From Thalassospira australica (GTDB taxonomy: Bacteria; Pseudomonadota; Alphaproteobacteria; Rhodospirillales; Thalassospiraceae): DNA of 64,000 nucleotides. The stretch spans positions 558,001 to 622,000 of the forward strand of contig NZ_JRJE01000032.1 of NCBI RefSeq assembly GCF_000763295.1, read 5' to 3'. Shown here piece after piece: positions 37,345 to 47,606 of the stretch (position 1 is the stretch's first letter; each line of letters starts with the position of its first letter). Under the pieces are notes generated by a model. It was not told the origin of the DNA. It made no database searches and was given only the letters and a program-made list of their open reading frames with translations. Both the position numbers and the translations under genes were made by a program.

Positions 37345-40300
37345 CCGAAATGCGCGGAGCCGATCCCAACGTCCTGCAACGCAATGCGTCTGATCCGACG
37401 GCATCGGTTTGGGTGTCGGCATCCGCCGGGGCGGGCAAGACCAAGGTTCTGTCTGATCGTGTGCTGCGCCTGATGCTGTCAGGCACCGAACCCCATCGCA
37501 TCCTCTGTCTGACCTTTACCAAGGCCGCAGCGGCTGAGATGGCCAACCGTGTCAATGAACGGTTGGGGCTTTGGGCGACGATGGAGGATCGCGACCTTCA
37601 GGCCGATCTTGCCAATCTTGCCGGAACAGCCCCCAGTGCCGATGAAACCATTCGCGCGCGCCAGCTTTTTGCCCGCGTCCTTGATGCGCCGGGTGGGATG
37701 AAAATCCAGACCATTCATGCGTTCTGCCAGTCATTGCTGCGCCGCTTTCCACTGGAAGCAGGTCTCGCACCGCATTTTGAAATTATGGATGACCGCACAG
37801 CGGCCGAAACCATGGCCGATGTGCAGGAAGAGGTGCTGGCCTTTGCCCGTACCGGCCGCGATGACGATCTGGCGCATGCGTTATCTGTTGTGACAGGCCA
37901 AGTTCGCGAAGGTGCCTTTGGCGAGGTCATGAGCGAATTGGCCCGTGAACGCGGGCGGCTTAAACGCATGTTGGCCAATCTTGGTGGTGCCAATCGCATG
38001 CGTGATGCGGTCTATAAGGCGCTTGGTGTGCAGGTTGGACTGGATGATGAAACCATCCTGAGCAAGGCGCTTTCGGATGATGCTTTTGACCGCGATGGAT
38101 TGATGCGCGGGCTGGCCGCACTTGAAGCCGGAACCAAAACCGACAAGGCCCGCGTCCCGGCATTGGCGCAATTTCTTGAAAAAACCACGGTCGAAGCCCG
38201 TTTGGCGGTGTTTAACGATTATCGCAGCGTGTTCTTTACGACCGCTGGTGAACCGCGTGCCAAACTGATCACCAAGGCAGCGGCGGAAAACCACCCGATG
38301 GGGGCCGATGCGCTTGAGCAGGAATGCGCGCGATTGGTCGAGGTTGAACGCCAGCGCAAGGCAGCCGCCATGGCCGGTGCAACATCGGCGCTGATTACCA
38401 TCGGCAATGCCATGCTGGACCGTTATGCCACCAAAAAGGCCCTGCATGCCCGCCTTGATTATGATGACCTGATCCTGACCAGCTTGCAGCTTTTGCAACG
38501 TCAAGCGGGGATTGCCGGTTGGGTGTTGTTTAAGCTGGACGAAGGCCTTGATCATGTCCTGATTGACGAGGCACAGGATACCAACCCTGAACAATGGGAA
38601 GTGGTTCGCATTCTGGCCGAGGAATTCTTTATCGATGCCGGGCGCCATGCCGATAAGCCGCGTACCATCTTTGCCGTTGGGGATGCGAAACAATCGATCT
38701 ACAGCTTCCAGCGGGCCGATCCGGAAAAATTCGCTGAAATGCGCCGCTATTTCCGCGAACGGGCGCGTGAAATTGAAGCAGACTGGCGCGAAGTCCCGAT
38801 GAACATATCGTTCCGGTCGACCGATGCGGTGCTGGGCACGGTGGATCGCGTCTTTGCCGGGGCGGTTGCAAAACAGGGTGTCGGGGATGAAGGCGATGAC
38901 GTTGCCCACAGTCCGTTCCGCGTCGGGCAGGCCGGGCGGATTGAATTGTGGCCCGCCGTCGAACCCGAAGAACGCACCCCCGAAGATCCCTGGACACCCC
39001 CAACCCGTATTGTGCGGCTTGAAGATCCGGAAATCAGGCTGGCGCGCGTCATTGCCGGGCGCATCCGCCATGCGATTGATGAAAAGGAAATCCTGACATC
39101 GCGGGGGCGTCCGGTGCGGGCCGGGGATTTCATGATCCTTGTGCGCCGTCGGACTGCGTTCGTGGATGAGGTCGTCAAGGCGCTCAAGGAACGTAACGTG
39201 CCGGTTGCCGGTGTTGACCGTATGCAGATCACCGATCAGCTTGCCGTGATGGATCTGGTGGCATTTGGGCGTTTTCTTTTGATGCCTGAAGATGACCTGA
39301 CCCTTGCCGAGGTGCTTAAAAGCCCGTTGATTGGGCTTGATGACGATCAGTTATTTGAAATTGCCCATAACCGTCCCAGAACCCTTTGGCATGCGCTGCG
39401 TGAAAAGGCCGCAATCGTCGAAGACGGATCGCCATTTGCCCGCGCCTATGTCTTTTTGTTCAAATGGTTGGGCCGGGTTGATTACGAACGTCCGTTTGAA
39501 CTGTATGCCGAGCTTCTTGGCGGGCGCGGCGAAAACGCACGTGGCGTGCGTGCCCGTCTGGTCGGGCGTCTGGGGATTGAGGCCAACGACCCGATTGACG
39601 AATTCCTCAACCTTGCCATGGGGTATGAGGCCGATCACGCACCGACCTTGCAGGGTTTCCTGCACTGGTTGATGGCCGGTGATGCGGAAATCAAGCGTGA
39701 CCTTGAACAAAGCGGGCGCGATGAAGTGCGCATCATGACCGTGCATGGGGCCAAGGGCCTGCAGGCACCAATTGTGTTCCTGCCCGATACGATGCAGGTG
39801 CCGACACAGGCCCCCAACCTGTTCTGGCAGGAAGATCGTAATTTGATGTTCTGGTTGCCGCGTGTAGCGCTGGAAACGGATGTTGTGGCCCGTTTGCGTG
39901 ATGCAAATGCCATCAAGCGTGATCAGGAATATAACCGCTTGCTGTATGTCGCGCTGACCCGTGCCGAAGACCGGCTTTATATCTGTGGCTGGCAAGGTCG
40001 GCGCAAGGCGCCCGAGCATTGCTGGTACAATCTGTGCCAACAGGCAATGGAAGGCTACGCCAAGCCCGAACAGATCGATTTGCGGGCTTTCTCCGGTTCC
40101 GGGTGGGATGGCGAAGGCTGGGTATGGGAAACCGATCAAAGTCAGGCCCCGAAACCCGACAGGTCGGAGGCTGATAACATTGCGCCAGAAGGCCCAAAGC
40201 GCAGCCTGATCCGGGCTGTTGCCCCACAGGAATCCTTCCCGCCCAAACCATTGGCGCCCAGCCGCCCGCTTGAGGACGAACCTGCCGTGCAGTCCCCGCT

Positions 40301-40805
40301 TGGCGGGGATCAGGGGCAAAGCTTCAAACGTGGATTGCTGATCCACAAACTTCTGGAATTGCTGCCCGATCTGCCTGAAAAGGCCCGCCGTGCTGCGGCT
40401 GAGCGGTACCTTGCTCAGCCGGTTCATGCGCTGGAACCTGATCAGCAGGTCGAGATCGCAAATGAAACCCTTGGCATTTTTGATAACCCGGAATTTGCCC
40501 CGGTCTTTGCGCCGGGATCACGGGCCGAGGTGCCCCTGGTCGGGATTGTTGGCGGTGACGTGGTGTCGGCCCAGATTGACCGGCTTGTCGTGCGCGATGA
40601 CGAAGTGATGATTGTCGATTACAAAACCAATCGTCCGCCGCCACGCGATGTCGAAGATACACCGTGCGCCTATCGCCGTCAGATGTCGATCTATCGTGCG
40701 GCACTGGCGCAGATGTATCCGGGCAAGAAGGTCAGGTGCTTTATTCTGTGGACCAACGGGCCATGGATGTCGGAGCTGCCCGACCATATTCTGACATTTG
40801 GTTGA
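37341..40805 (+). CDS. addA: Double-strand break repair helicase-nuclease AddA
   Basis: 1,154 residues. UvrD-like helicase: motif I SASAGAGKTKVLSDR (about residues 29-43), motif Ia LTFTKAAAAEMANR, Walker B VLIDEAQDTNPEQW, motif III AVGDAKQSIYSFQRADP, motif V MTVHGAKGLQAP, motif VI YVALTRAEDRLY. C-terminal RecB-like nuclease with VMIVDYKTNRPPP and AYRRQMSIYRAAL. It resects double-strand ends for RecA-dependent repair with AddB. Last gene of the five-gene operon. AddAB in place of RecBCD fits an alphaproteobacterium. Confidence 0.97.
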   Translation: MTEMRGADPNVLQRNASDPTASVWVSASAGAGKTKVLSDRVLRLMLSGTEPHRILCLTFTKAAAAEMANRVNERLGLWATMEDRDLQADLANLAGTAPSADETIRARQLFARVLDAPGGMKIQTIHAFCQSLLRRFPLEAGLAPHFEIMDDRTAAETMADVQEEVLAFARTGRDDDLAHALSVVTGQVREGAFGEVMSELARERGRLKRMLANLGGANRMRDAVYKALGVQVGLDDETILSKALSDDAFDRDGLMRGLAALEAGTKTDKARVPALAQFLEKTTVEARLAVFNDYRSVFFTTAGEPRAKLITKAAAENHPMGADALEQECARLVEVERQRKAAAMAGATSALITIGNAMLDRYATKKALHARLDYDDLILTSLQLLQRQAGIAGWVLFKLDEGLDHVLIDEAQDTNPEQWEVVRILAEEFFIDAGRHADKPRTIFAVGDAKQSIYSFQRADPEKFAEMRRYFRERAREIEADWREVPMNISFRSTDAVLGTVDRVFAGAVAKQGVGDEGDDVAHSPFRVGQAGRIELWPAVEPEERTPEDPWTPPTRIVRLEDPEIRLARVIAGRIRHAIDEKEILTSRGRPVRAGDFMILVRRRTAFVDEVVKALKERNVPVAGVDRMQITDQLAVMDLVAFGRFLLMPEDDLTLAEVLKSPLIGLDDDQLFEIAHNRPRTLWHALREKAAIVEDGSPFARAYVFLFKWLGRVDYERPFELYAELLGGRGENARGVRARLVGRLGIEANDPIDEFLNLAMGYEADHAPTLQGFLHWLMAGDAEIKRDLEQSGRDEVRIMTVHGAKGLQAPIVFLPDTMQVPTQAPNLFWQEDRNLMFWLPRVALETDVVARLRDANAIKRDQEYNRLLYVALTRAEDRLYICGWQGRRKAPEHCWYNLCQQAMEGYAKPEQIDLRAFSGSGWDGEGWVWETDQSQAPKPDRSEADNIAPEGPKRSLIRAVAPQESFPPKPLAPSRPLEDEPAVQSPLGGDQGQSFKRGLLIHKLLELLPDLPEKARRAAAERYLAQPVHALEPDQQVEIANETLGIFDNPEFAPVFAPGSRAEVPLVGIVGGDVVSAQIDRLVVRDDEVMIVDYKTNRPPPRDVEDTPCAYRRQMSIYRAALAQMYPGKKVRCFILWTNGPWMSELPDHILTFG

Positions 40806-40870
40806 TGTGTGCGACTCTGCGGGATGTTTGGCTTGGCGCATGGAACATGGCTGCTGGTGGCCCTATGCGC

Positions 40871-40899
40871 TTGACGTTTGCGTCAGTGCTGCCTACCTT
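40871..40899 (+). promoter_or_regulatory. Sigma-70 promoter of trxA
   Basis: TTGACG (40871-40876), 17-base spacer, TACCTT (40894-40899). A small inverted repeat TGACG-TTTG-CGTCA overlaps the -35 box. The start point would be near 40906, about 60 bases before the trxA ATG. Confidence 0.65.
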
Positions 40900-40968
40900 G
40901 GCCCCATACAGCGGATCGAGGTTTGCGGGTTCGCCCGCCGTGCCTCGTAACAACTAGGATCTGAAAGC

Positions 40969-41289
40969 ATGACCACGATTAAAGTTTCCGACGGTTCGTT
41001 TGACACCGACGTTCTGGGTTCCAACGACCCGGTTTTGGTCGATTTCTGGGCTGAGTGGTGCGGTCCGTGTAAGCAGATTGCGCCATATCTCGACGAAATT
41101 GCAGGTGAACTGGGCGGCAAGCTCAAGATCGCCAAAGTGAATATTGACGAAAACCCGAACACCCCGGCGAAATACGGTGTTCGCGGCATTCCGACCCTGA
41201 TGATCTTCAAGGGCGGCGAAGTTGCGGCGATGAAAGTCGGCGCACTTCCGAAAAGCGCACTTGTTGACTGGATCAACCAGTCGATCTGA
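40969..41289 (+). CDS. trxA: Thioredoxin 1
   Basis: 106 residues, one thioredoxin domain with the active site [13 protein letters not shown] (Cys about 32 and 35) and the cis-Pro loop GIPTLMIF. It reduces protein disulfides in the cytoplasm with thioredoxin reductase. It follows addA by 163 bases, a common alphaproteobacterial order, but has its own promoter. A bidirectional terminator separates it from the convergent ftsK gene. Confidence 0.97.
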   Translation: MTTIKVSDGSFDTDVLGSNDPVLVDFWAEWCGPCKQIAPYLDEIAGELGGKLKIAKVNIDENPNTPAKYGVRGIPTLMIFKGGEVAAMKVGALPKSALVDWINQSI

Positions 41290-41312
41290 TCGTTCAGGTC
41301 ACATAAAACGCC

Positions 41313-41348
41313 AAAAAGGCGGGCTGAAATTCAGCCCGCCTTTTTATT
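41313..41348. terminator. Bidirectional terminator between trxA and ftsK
   Basis: AAAAAGGCGGGCTGA pairs perfectly with TCAGCCCGCCTTTTT, loop AAT; TATTTA follows. The A-run on the other side gives a T-run on the minus strand. Confidence 0.93.
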
Positions 41349-41372
41349 TAGCTTCGGGATCAGCAAGTCGCT

Positions 41373-43820
41373 CTAATACTCGTAGGGCGTGCCGTCCATA
41401 TTCTCCATCAGGACTTCGCGTTTGCCGACGTGGTTGGCTGCGGAAACGACACCGTTTTCTTCCATCTGTTCGATGATACGTGCCGCACGGTTGTAGCCGA
41501 TGGACAGTTTGCGCTGTATGAAGCTGGTGGATGCCTTTTTCTCGCGCAGGACAATTCCGACCGCCTGATTATACAAATCATCATCTGATCCATTGCTGCC
41601 ACCCGCACCGGCATTGCCCCCGGCCATATAGGCCGCAACCGGGTCTTCTTCGGGTTCTTCGGTAACGGTTTCAAGATAGGCCGGGTCGCCCTGATCGCGC
41701 AGGTGCTTGACGATGCTTTCGACTTCCTCGTCCGAAACGAACGGGCCGTGAACACGCTGCAAACGGCCACCTTGGCCCATATACAGCATATCCCCCTGAC
41801 CCAGAAGTTGCTCGGCGCCCATTTCGCCAAGGATGGTGCGAGAATCGATTTTCGAGGTCACGGAATAGGAAATACGCGTCGGGAAGTTTGCCTTGATCGT
41901 CCCGGTAATGACGTCGACCGACGGGCGCTGGGTCGCCATAATCAGGTGCAGGCCAGCTGCACGGGCCATCTGCGCCAGTCGCTGGATCGATGCTTCAACA
42001 TCCTTGCCAGCGACCAGCATAAGGTCGGCCATTTCGTCGACAATAACGACGATAAACGGCAGCGGCTCCATCGGCAGTTCCTGATCTTCAAAGATCGGCT
42101 TGCCGGTTTCGGGATCAAATCCGGTCTGAACGCGGCGGGTAAGTTGTTCGCCCTTGGCCGCGGCTTCCTTGATGCGTTTGTTATAGCCCGCAATGTTACG
42201 CACACCAACCTGACTCATGGCGCGATAACGGTCTTCCATCTCGCGCACGGCCCATTTAAGGGCGACAACCGCCTTGTGCGGGTCGGTGACAACCGGGGTC
42301 AAGAGATGCGGGATGCCATCATAGATCGACAGTTCCAGCATTTTGGGGTCGATCATGATAAAGCGGCATTCTTCGGGCCGCAGGCGATACAGCAGCGACA
42401 GGATCATCGCATTCACACCAACCGACTTACCCGACCCCGTCGTACCGGCAATCAGCAAGTGCGGCATCTTGGAAAGATCGGCAATCACCGGGGTGCCGCC
42501 AATATCTTTGCCAAGGCTCATGTTGAGTTTGCCGGAGTTCTTTTCAAAATCGCTCGACGCGAGGATTTCATGCAGATGCACGGTTTCACGACGAGAGTTT
42601 GGCAGCTCGATCCCAATGACGTTGCGTCCCGGCACCACGGCGACACGCGCGGCAATGGCGCTCATGGATCGTGCAATATCATCGGCAAGACCAATCACGC
42701 GTGATGATTTAACACCTGCAGCCGGTTCAAGTTCATAAAGGGTAACCACCGGGCCCGGTCGGACCTGAACGATTTCGCCCTTAACGCCAAAGTCCTGCAG
42801 CACGGTCTCAAGCAAGCGGGCATTTTGTGCCAGTGCTTCCTGATCAATCTGGTTGGCATCGGCCGGGTCGGGTTCGCCCAGAAGATCAAGCGGCGGGAAA
42901 CGGTATTCCTCGGACCCAAGATCAAAGGATGCCTGACGTTGGGCTGCGGCCTTTTGGCTGGGCTGCAGTTTGGCCGCCGGGGCGGCAACAATATGCACAG
43001 GCGGTTCGTGATCGTCATCATCTTCGAACCCGTCATCACTTTCCGGGGCGTCTTTGGGGTCGGACCGTCGGGTGGAAATGGCAGATCCCAATTTGGATTG
43101 GCCTTTATCCATTGAGGGTTCCTGACGTGATCCGGGTGCGCGCTTGGCAATCGGCTGGTCATTGCTGCCCGTCGGGATGATTGCACGAATGCCCGAAATG
43201 ACCTTGCCCCCGGCAAAGGACAGTGCCGTTCCCAACCGTTCCCATTCGGCAAGGGTATAGGCCATGCAAAAGATGGTCAGCGCCATACCAAGAATCATGG
43301 ATGTCAGCGCAATCATTGCCCGTGCACCCGGCACCCAGATCATGGCAAATCCGGTCTGCAGTTTGCCCAGCAACAAATCACCTGCAAATCCACCCAGACC
43401 AACGGTAAGCGGCCAATGCATGCCCGGCTGCACGGCCGCTGCGGAAATTGCCACCAACAGCAGGGCAAGCGGCAGAACAAGGAACCGCACCCACATCCAG
43501 CGGAATGGTTTGACCGCAATCAGACGCAGGCCCCAGCCAACCAGAAGCACGGTCAGCAACGCCGAGGCCAATCCAAGCGTGCGTAGCATCAAATCCGCGC
43601 CATAGGCACCAACAACACCCAGTGGATTAAAAATCACATTGCGGTCGGTCGCATGATTAAAGGACGGATCACCGGGATGAAACCCAATCAGCATGATGAA
43701 CAGGGCAATGGCCAACAGCACCAGACCAAGGCCACAAAACCGCAAGCCGGATCGCTTCAGCAATGTCACAAGACTGCCGGGCATAAAAGCGGTTCCAAGT
43801 GTGTTTGACTGACTGCTCAT
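41373..43820 (-). CDS. ftsK: DNA translocase FtsK
   Basis: 815 residues. Four membrane helices within the first 195 residues anchor it at the septum. An acidic and proline-containing linker (about 220-300) follows. The RecA-like motor (about 330-730) has the Walker A motif [13 protein letters not shown] and Walker [13 protein letters not shown]. The C-terminal winged-helix gamma domain (about 750-810, with [22 protein letters not shown]) reads polarity sites (KOPS) and contacts XerD. It moves the chromosome terminus through the closing septum. The linker is short compared with E. coli FtsK, as usual outside enterobacteria. Confidence 0.97.
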   Translation of the reverse strand: MSSQSNTLGTAFMPGSLVTLLKRSGLRFCGLGLVLLAIALFIMLIGFHPGDPSFNHATDRNVIFNPLGVVGAYGADLMLRTLGLASALLTVLLVGWGLRLIAVKPFRWMWVRFLVLPLALLLVAISAAAVQPGMHWPLTVGLGGFAGDLLLGKLQTGFAMIWVPGARAMIALTSMILGMALTIFCMAYTLAEWERLGTALSFAGGKVISGIRAIIPTGSNDQPIAKRAPGSRQEPSMDKGQSKLGSAISTRRSDPKDAPESDDGFEDDDDHEPPVHIVAAPAAKLQPSQKAAAQRQASFDLGSEEYRFPPLDLLGEPDPADANQIDQEALAQNARLLETVLQDFGVKGEIVQVRPGPVVTLYELEPAAGVKSSRVIGLADDIARSMSAIAARVAVVPGRNVIGIELPNSRRETVHLHEILASSDFEKNSGKLNMSLGKDIGGTPVIADLSKMPHLLIAGTTGSGKSVGVNAMILSLLYRLRPEECRFIMIDPKMLELSIYDGIPHLLTPVVTDPHKAVVALKWAVREMEDRYRAMSQVGVRNIAGYNKRIKEAAAKGEQLTRRVQTGFDPETGKPIFEDQELPMEPLPFIVVIVDEMADLMLVAGKDVEASIQRLAQMARAAGLHLIMATQRPSVDVITGTIKANFPTRISYSVTSKIDSRTILGEMGAEQLLGQGDMLYMGQGGRLQRVHGPFVSDEEVESIVKHLRDQGDPAYLETVTEEPEEDPVAAYMAGGNAGAGGSNGSDDDLYNQAVGIVLREKKASTSFIQRKLSIGYNRAARIIEQMEENGVVSAANHVGKREVLMENMDGTPYEY

Positions 43821-43876
43821 CTGGGTATCCGTTCTGGTTAAGTCCTGTTGTACTCAGTGGTGCGAAGGGCAGTGCG

Positions 43877-45079
43877 CTAGCTATCCAGCGCTTGTGCAAT
43901 GCGGGTCAGTCCATCCCGCGTGGTTTCAAGATCATGGACAAGGGCAATGCGGATAAACTGTTTGCCCGGATTGTGGCCTGTGGCATCGGTCAGCGAAAGG
44001 TAACTGCCGGGGATAACCTTGACCCCGGTTTCTTTCCAGATCTTTTGGGTGGCAGCTTCGTCATTGCCAACATCCAGCCACAGGAAAAATCCACCCGGCG
44101 GACGGTAAAACCCGAACCGGTTGCCAAAGACGTTTTCGGCAACGTCGATTTTGGCGCGATAAAGGTCCCGGTTGGCCGTGGCGTGGGCATCATCATTCCA
44201 AAGCGCGGTCGATGCCGCCATAATCGGCATTGGAATGGTTGCCGAACAATAGCTGCGCAACGCGGTAAAGCGTTTGATGATCTTCGGGTCCCCGGCCACA
44301 AAGCCCGACCGTAAACCCGGTGCGCTGGATCGTTTTGACAGGCTGTGGAAGACAAGGATGTTGTCCATGTTCCCGCCCTGTGCAGCAGAAACTTCAAGCG
44401 CGCCGGTCGGTGCGACCGTGTCATAGATGTCTGCGTAACATTCATCCATCGCAAGAACGAAGTGATGCTTGCGCGCCAGACCAATCACCTTTTCCAGATA
44501 GTCGCGCGATGCAACCGCCCCTTGCGGGTTCGCTGGCGAGCACAGGAAAAACAACGCGCAGGTATCAAGGTCGTTGGCGTCAATCTGATCAAGATCCGGC
44601 AGGAAACCGTTTTCCGGTCCGGCTGCCAGCGGCACCATTTCCGCGTCGTTGAGTGCGGCCGCCCCGCAATAGACCTGATAGAACGGGTTGGGCAGCAATA
44701 CCTTGGGCTTGGGGCCGGGTTGATCTTGCGGGATAACCGTGGTGGCAATCAGATAAAGCGCTTCGCGCGTGCCTGCGACCGGCAGTATGTGATCATCACG
44801 ATCAATCATGGTCGTTGGCAGGTTATAACGCCGATCCAGCCAGTTTTTGATGGCTTCACGCAATTCCGGTGTGCCTGCACCGGGCGGGTATTTGTGCCAA
44901 AGTGCTGCATGTTTGACCATTGCCTCGGTAATCATCGCAGGGGGTTCGTGTTGCGGTTCACCGATCGACATAACCAACGGCGTCTGACCGGGTTCAATCC
45001 CGTCAAGCAGGGTTGCCAATCGCGGAAACGGATAGGCAGGCAATTGATCCAGGCGCGCGTTAAACATGGTCGTCGTCAT
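43877..45079 (-). CDS. dapC: PLP aminotransferase, probable succinyldiaminopimelate aminotransferase
   Basis: 400 residues, class I/II fold-type I aminotransferase. Substrate-side start MSIGEPQHEPP, YPPGAGTPELREAI, the PLP ring contact LCSPANPQGAV, and Lys in SLSKRSSAPGLRSGF (about residue 250). The sequence is closest to the DapC group that makes N-succinyl-LL-diaminopimelate for lysine and peptidoglycan; this substrate is inferred, as related enzymes differ little. An ATG four codons in (45067) is an alternative start. A strong hairpin lies just upstream in the 5' leader. Transcribed toward ftsK. Confidence 0.8.
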   Translation of the reverse strand: MTTTMFNARLDQLPAYPFPRLATLLDGIEPGQTPLVMSIGEPQHEPPAMITEAMVKHAALWHKYPPGAGTPELREAIKNWLDRRYNLPTTMIDRDDHILPVAGTREALYLIATTVIPQDQPGPKPKVLLPNPFYQVYCGAAALNDAEMVPLAAGPENGFLPDLDQIDANDLDTCALFFLCSPANPQGAVASRDYLEKVIGLARKHHFVLAMDECYADIYDTVAPTGALEVSAAQGGNMDNILVFHSLSKRSSAPGLRSGFVAGDPKIIKRFTALRSYCSATIPMPIMAASTALWNDDAHATANRDLYRAKIDVAENVFGNRFGFYRPPGGFFLWLDVGNDEAATQKIWKETGVKVIPGSYLSLTDATGHNPGKQFIRIALVHDLETTRDGLTRIAQALDS

Positions 45080-45094
45080 TCCAGCTTGGTCTGT

Positions 45095-45115
45095 GGCCCC
45101 GTTGGCAACGGGGCC
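45095..45115 (-). promoter_or_regulatory. Perfect hairpin in the dapC leader
   Basis: GGCCCCGTT (45095-45103) and AACGGGGCC (45107-45115) form a 9-bp perfect stem with a three-base loop. It is 16 bases upstream of the dapC start codon and has no T-run, so it looks like a leader element and not a terminator. Confidence 0.5.
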
Positions 45116-45304
45116 GAAATACAGAATATGGGTAAATTCCCCTTACTTTACCCCTATGCCAAAAGTGCAAAGAAAGATTTAAGAGACCAACTGCGATGAC
45201 GTAAAAAGCGCGGAATGATCCGCATGTCAGACATATGCCAAAAGGCTCCAAAGGCGCGTGGTGTTGGTGTCCTTGCGCCGTTTGGGCACTTTTAACGCGC
45301 AAAC

Positions 45305-45339
45305 ACAAAAAGCCCGCCGCGGGAAACCCCGGGCGGGCC
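45305..45339 (-). terminator. Rho-independent terminator of glnK-amt
   Basis: On the minus strand, GGCCCGCC and GGCGGGCT form the stem around a GC-rich inner region with loop TTT, and TTTTTGTGTTT follows the stem. Confidence 0.8.
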
Positions 45340-45356
45340 AGTTGGTCTGACAGGCT

Positions 45357-45380
45357 GGGTATCGGGCGAACCCGATACCC
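45357..45380 (-). other. Stable UUCG-type hairpin downstream of amt
   Basis: On the minus strand GGGTATCGGG-TTCG-CCCGATACCC gives a perfect 10-bp stem capped by a UUCG tetraloop closed by a G-C pair. It lies between the amt stop and the terminator and may protect the 3' end of the transcript. Confidence 0.7.
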
Positions 45381-45398
45381 GTCAGGAAATCAAATCGC

Positions 45399-46736
45399 TT
45401 AGAAGCGCTGGGAACCCTTACCGAATTCCGGATAAGCTTCCAGGCCAAGTTCGGTTGCATCCGAACCGTTGGCTTCGCCTTCTTCGTCAAGGCGGATACC
45501 AACAGTGAATTTCAGAACCAGCCATACGATGGACGATGCAATGACGGTGAAGGCACCCATTGCAACAATACCGGTAAGCTGCGTTCCGAACGATGCACCG
45601 TCATTGGTGAACGGAACAACGATCGTGCCCCAGATACCAGCAACAAGGTGAACCGAAACCGCACCGACAACGTCGTCGATTTTCAGCTTGTCAAGCAGCG
45701 GAACCGCGACGACGACCAGGATGCCACCAATCGCACCGATGATGATGGCAGAACCAATGGTCGGGGTTGCAGGTTCAGCGGTGATCGAAACCAGACCAGC
45801 CAGTGCACCGTTCAGTGCCATGGTGAGGTCGACCTTTTTGTAAAGGATCTGGGTCAGGATGATCGCAGCAACCACACCGCCGGCCGCAGCCATAGAGGTG
45901 TTTGCAAATACGTTCGACATTTCAATGACAGCAGAGCCGGAATCCATCGCCAGCACAGATGCGCCGTTGAAGCCGAACCAGCCCATCCAGAGAATGAACG
46001 TACCGATGGTCGCAAGCGGCAGGTTTGAACCCGGCATCGGGTGAACCGAACCGTCTTCGCCGTATTTGCCTTTACGTGCACCAAGGATGATCGCACCGCT
46101 AAGCGCAGCCCAGCCACCGACCGAGTGAACAATGGTCGAACCGGCATAATCCGAGAAGCCCATTTCAGAGAGCCAGCCACCGCCCCAGGTCCATGCACCG
46201 GTGATCGGATACAGAAGACCGGTCAGAACGACGACAAAGATCAGGAACGGCCAGAGTTTGATGCGCTCGGCAACAGTACCCGACACGATGGATGCTGCGG
46301 TTGCAACAAACACCATCTGGAAGAACCAGTCAGAACTTGCAGAATATGCACCCGAGAAGTCACCACCAAGTGCGGCGGCGTCATCAGCGCTCCAAAGGCT
46401 AAGTGAACCGATCCAGCCGGTAACATCGGCATACATCAGGTTGTAGCCGATCAGGTAGTACATGATACCGGCAATGGAAAAGAGCGAGATGTTCTTGAGC
46501 AGGATGGTCGATACGTTTTTCGTGCGCACAAGGCCCGCTTCAAGCATCGCAAAGCCTGCGGCCATCCACATCACAAGGACGCCACCGAACAAGAACAGGA
46601 AGGAGTTGAGAATATAGCCGGTTTCCGGCGTAACACCCGTAAACTCGACGTCTTGTGCAATAGCTGGAGCAGCAATTGCCAGAACGGCAGTTGCTGCAGC
46701 TGCAGCAAGGCCGGTTTTCTTCATGGAAATAGTCAT
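45399..46736 (-). CDS. amt: Ammonium transporter
   Basis: 445 residues. A cleavable-looking signal (AAAAATAVLAIAAPAIAQ) precedes eleven membrane helices, as in many proteobacterial Amt proteins. The twin pore histidines are in STIVHSVGGWA and VVGAVSVHLVAGIWG; FILWMGWFGFNGAS is also diagnostic. It takes up ammonium as a trimer and is closed by unmodified GlnK under nitrogen excess. A GGGGAGA site sits five bases before the ATG. It follows glnK by 23 bases in one operon. Confidence 0.97.
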   Translation of the reverse strand: MTISMKKTGLAAAAATAVLAIAAPAIAQDVEFTGVTPETGYILNSFLFLFGGVLVMWMAAGFAMLEAGLVRTKNVSTILLKNISLFSIAGIMYYLIGYNLMYADVTGWIGSLSLWSADDAAALGGDFSGAYSASSDWFFQMVFVATAASIVSGTVAERIKLWPFLIFVVVLTGLLYPITGAWTWGGGWLSEMGFSDYAGSTIVHSVGGWAALSGAIILGARKGKYGEDGSVHPMPGSNLPLATIGTFILWMGWFGFNGASVLAMDSGSAVIEMSNVFANTSMAAAGGVVAAIILTQILYKKVDLTMALNGALAGLVSITAEPATPTIGSAIIIGAIGGILVVVAVPLLDKLKIDDVVGAVSVHLVAGIWGTIVVPFTNDGASFGTQLTGIVAMGAFTVIASSIVWLVLKFTVGIRLDEEGEANGSDATELGLEAYPEFGKGSQRF

Positions 46737-46759
46737 AATGTCTCCCCTTGTCTCTGGAC

Positions 46760-47143
<384 letters not shown>

Positions 47144-47170
47144 TCACGATTTCGCAGTCGAGGGTTCCAA

Positions 47171-47186
47171 ACCAAGAATCGTGCCA
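47171..47186 (-). promoter_or_regulatory. Sigma-54 promoter of glnK-amt
   Basis: On the minus strand TGGCACG-ATTC-TTGGT matches the sigma-54 -24/-12 consensus (TGGCACG-N4-TTGCW) with one mismatch and exact spacing. It is about 73 bases upstream of the glnK start codon. Confidence 0.85.
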
Positions 47187-47280
47187 GACTCAAAATAAAA
47201 CGTTTAAGTAATTGTTTTAAAAGAAAAAATATAAGAATCCGTCAGGCATGCAGCATACTTCGCGCCACAACGGCAGGATT

Positions 47281-47326
47281 AAAATATGCACAAAATCTGG
47301 GGTTGTTTAAAAATTGTGCATATTTT
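47281..47326. promoter_or_regulatory. Inverted repeat upstream of glnK, candidate NtrC enhancer
   Basis: AAAATATGCACAA (47281-47293) and TTGTGCATATTTT (47314-47326) are perfect inverted arms 20 bases apart, about 110-140 bases upstream of the predicted start point. Each TGCAC/GTGCA arm resembles one half of an NtrC site, giving two adjacent 17-base sites each with one strong half. Confidence 0.6.
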
Positions 47327-47606
47327 TTAATCAACCAGACACTGAAATGAAAACCGCTTGTTGCTCAAGGCACTGGCAACCAGATTGCTTTTATTCCGAG
47401 GGGAGATTGTCGGCTTTGGCTGGTTGGGTGGTGTGCGCCACCCTATGAATATGTGCAAGATGATGATCGGGGCGGGTTGTGGGCGCGTATCGGGCAGGGT
47501 AAACATGGGGCAGACCCGTCCACGATGACGTATTGCGTCAGGTCAACGCACTGTACTGGATCCGGGTCTAAACCGGGATTACTGTCCAAGACCAAACGAA
47601 ACAGGA
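47327..47606. other. Gene-free stretch ahead of the ubiH-like gene
   Basis: No coding frame with similarity. It holds a GGGTGG/CCACCC hairpin (47426-47443) with no T-run and a TGACG-N5-CGTCA inverted repeat (47526-47540) near the presumed promoter of the hydroxylase gene. Confidence 0.4.

Noticed and set aside
37881..39071. 396-codon minus-strand frame opposite addA
   Set aside because: Antisense to the conserved helicase motifs of AddA; no family similarity.
47426..47443. GGGTGG/CCACCC hairpin upstream of the ubiH-like gene
   Set aside because: Short stem, no T-run, no clear role.
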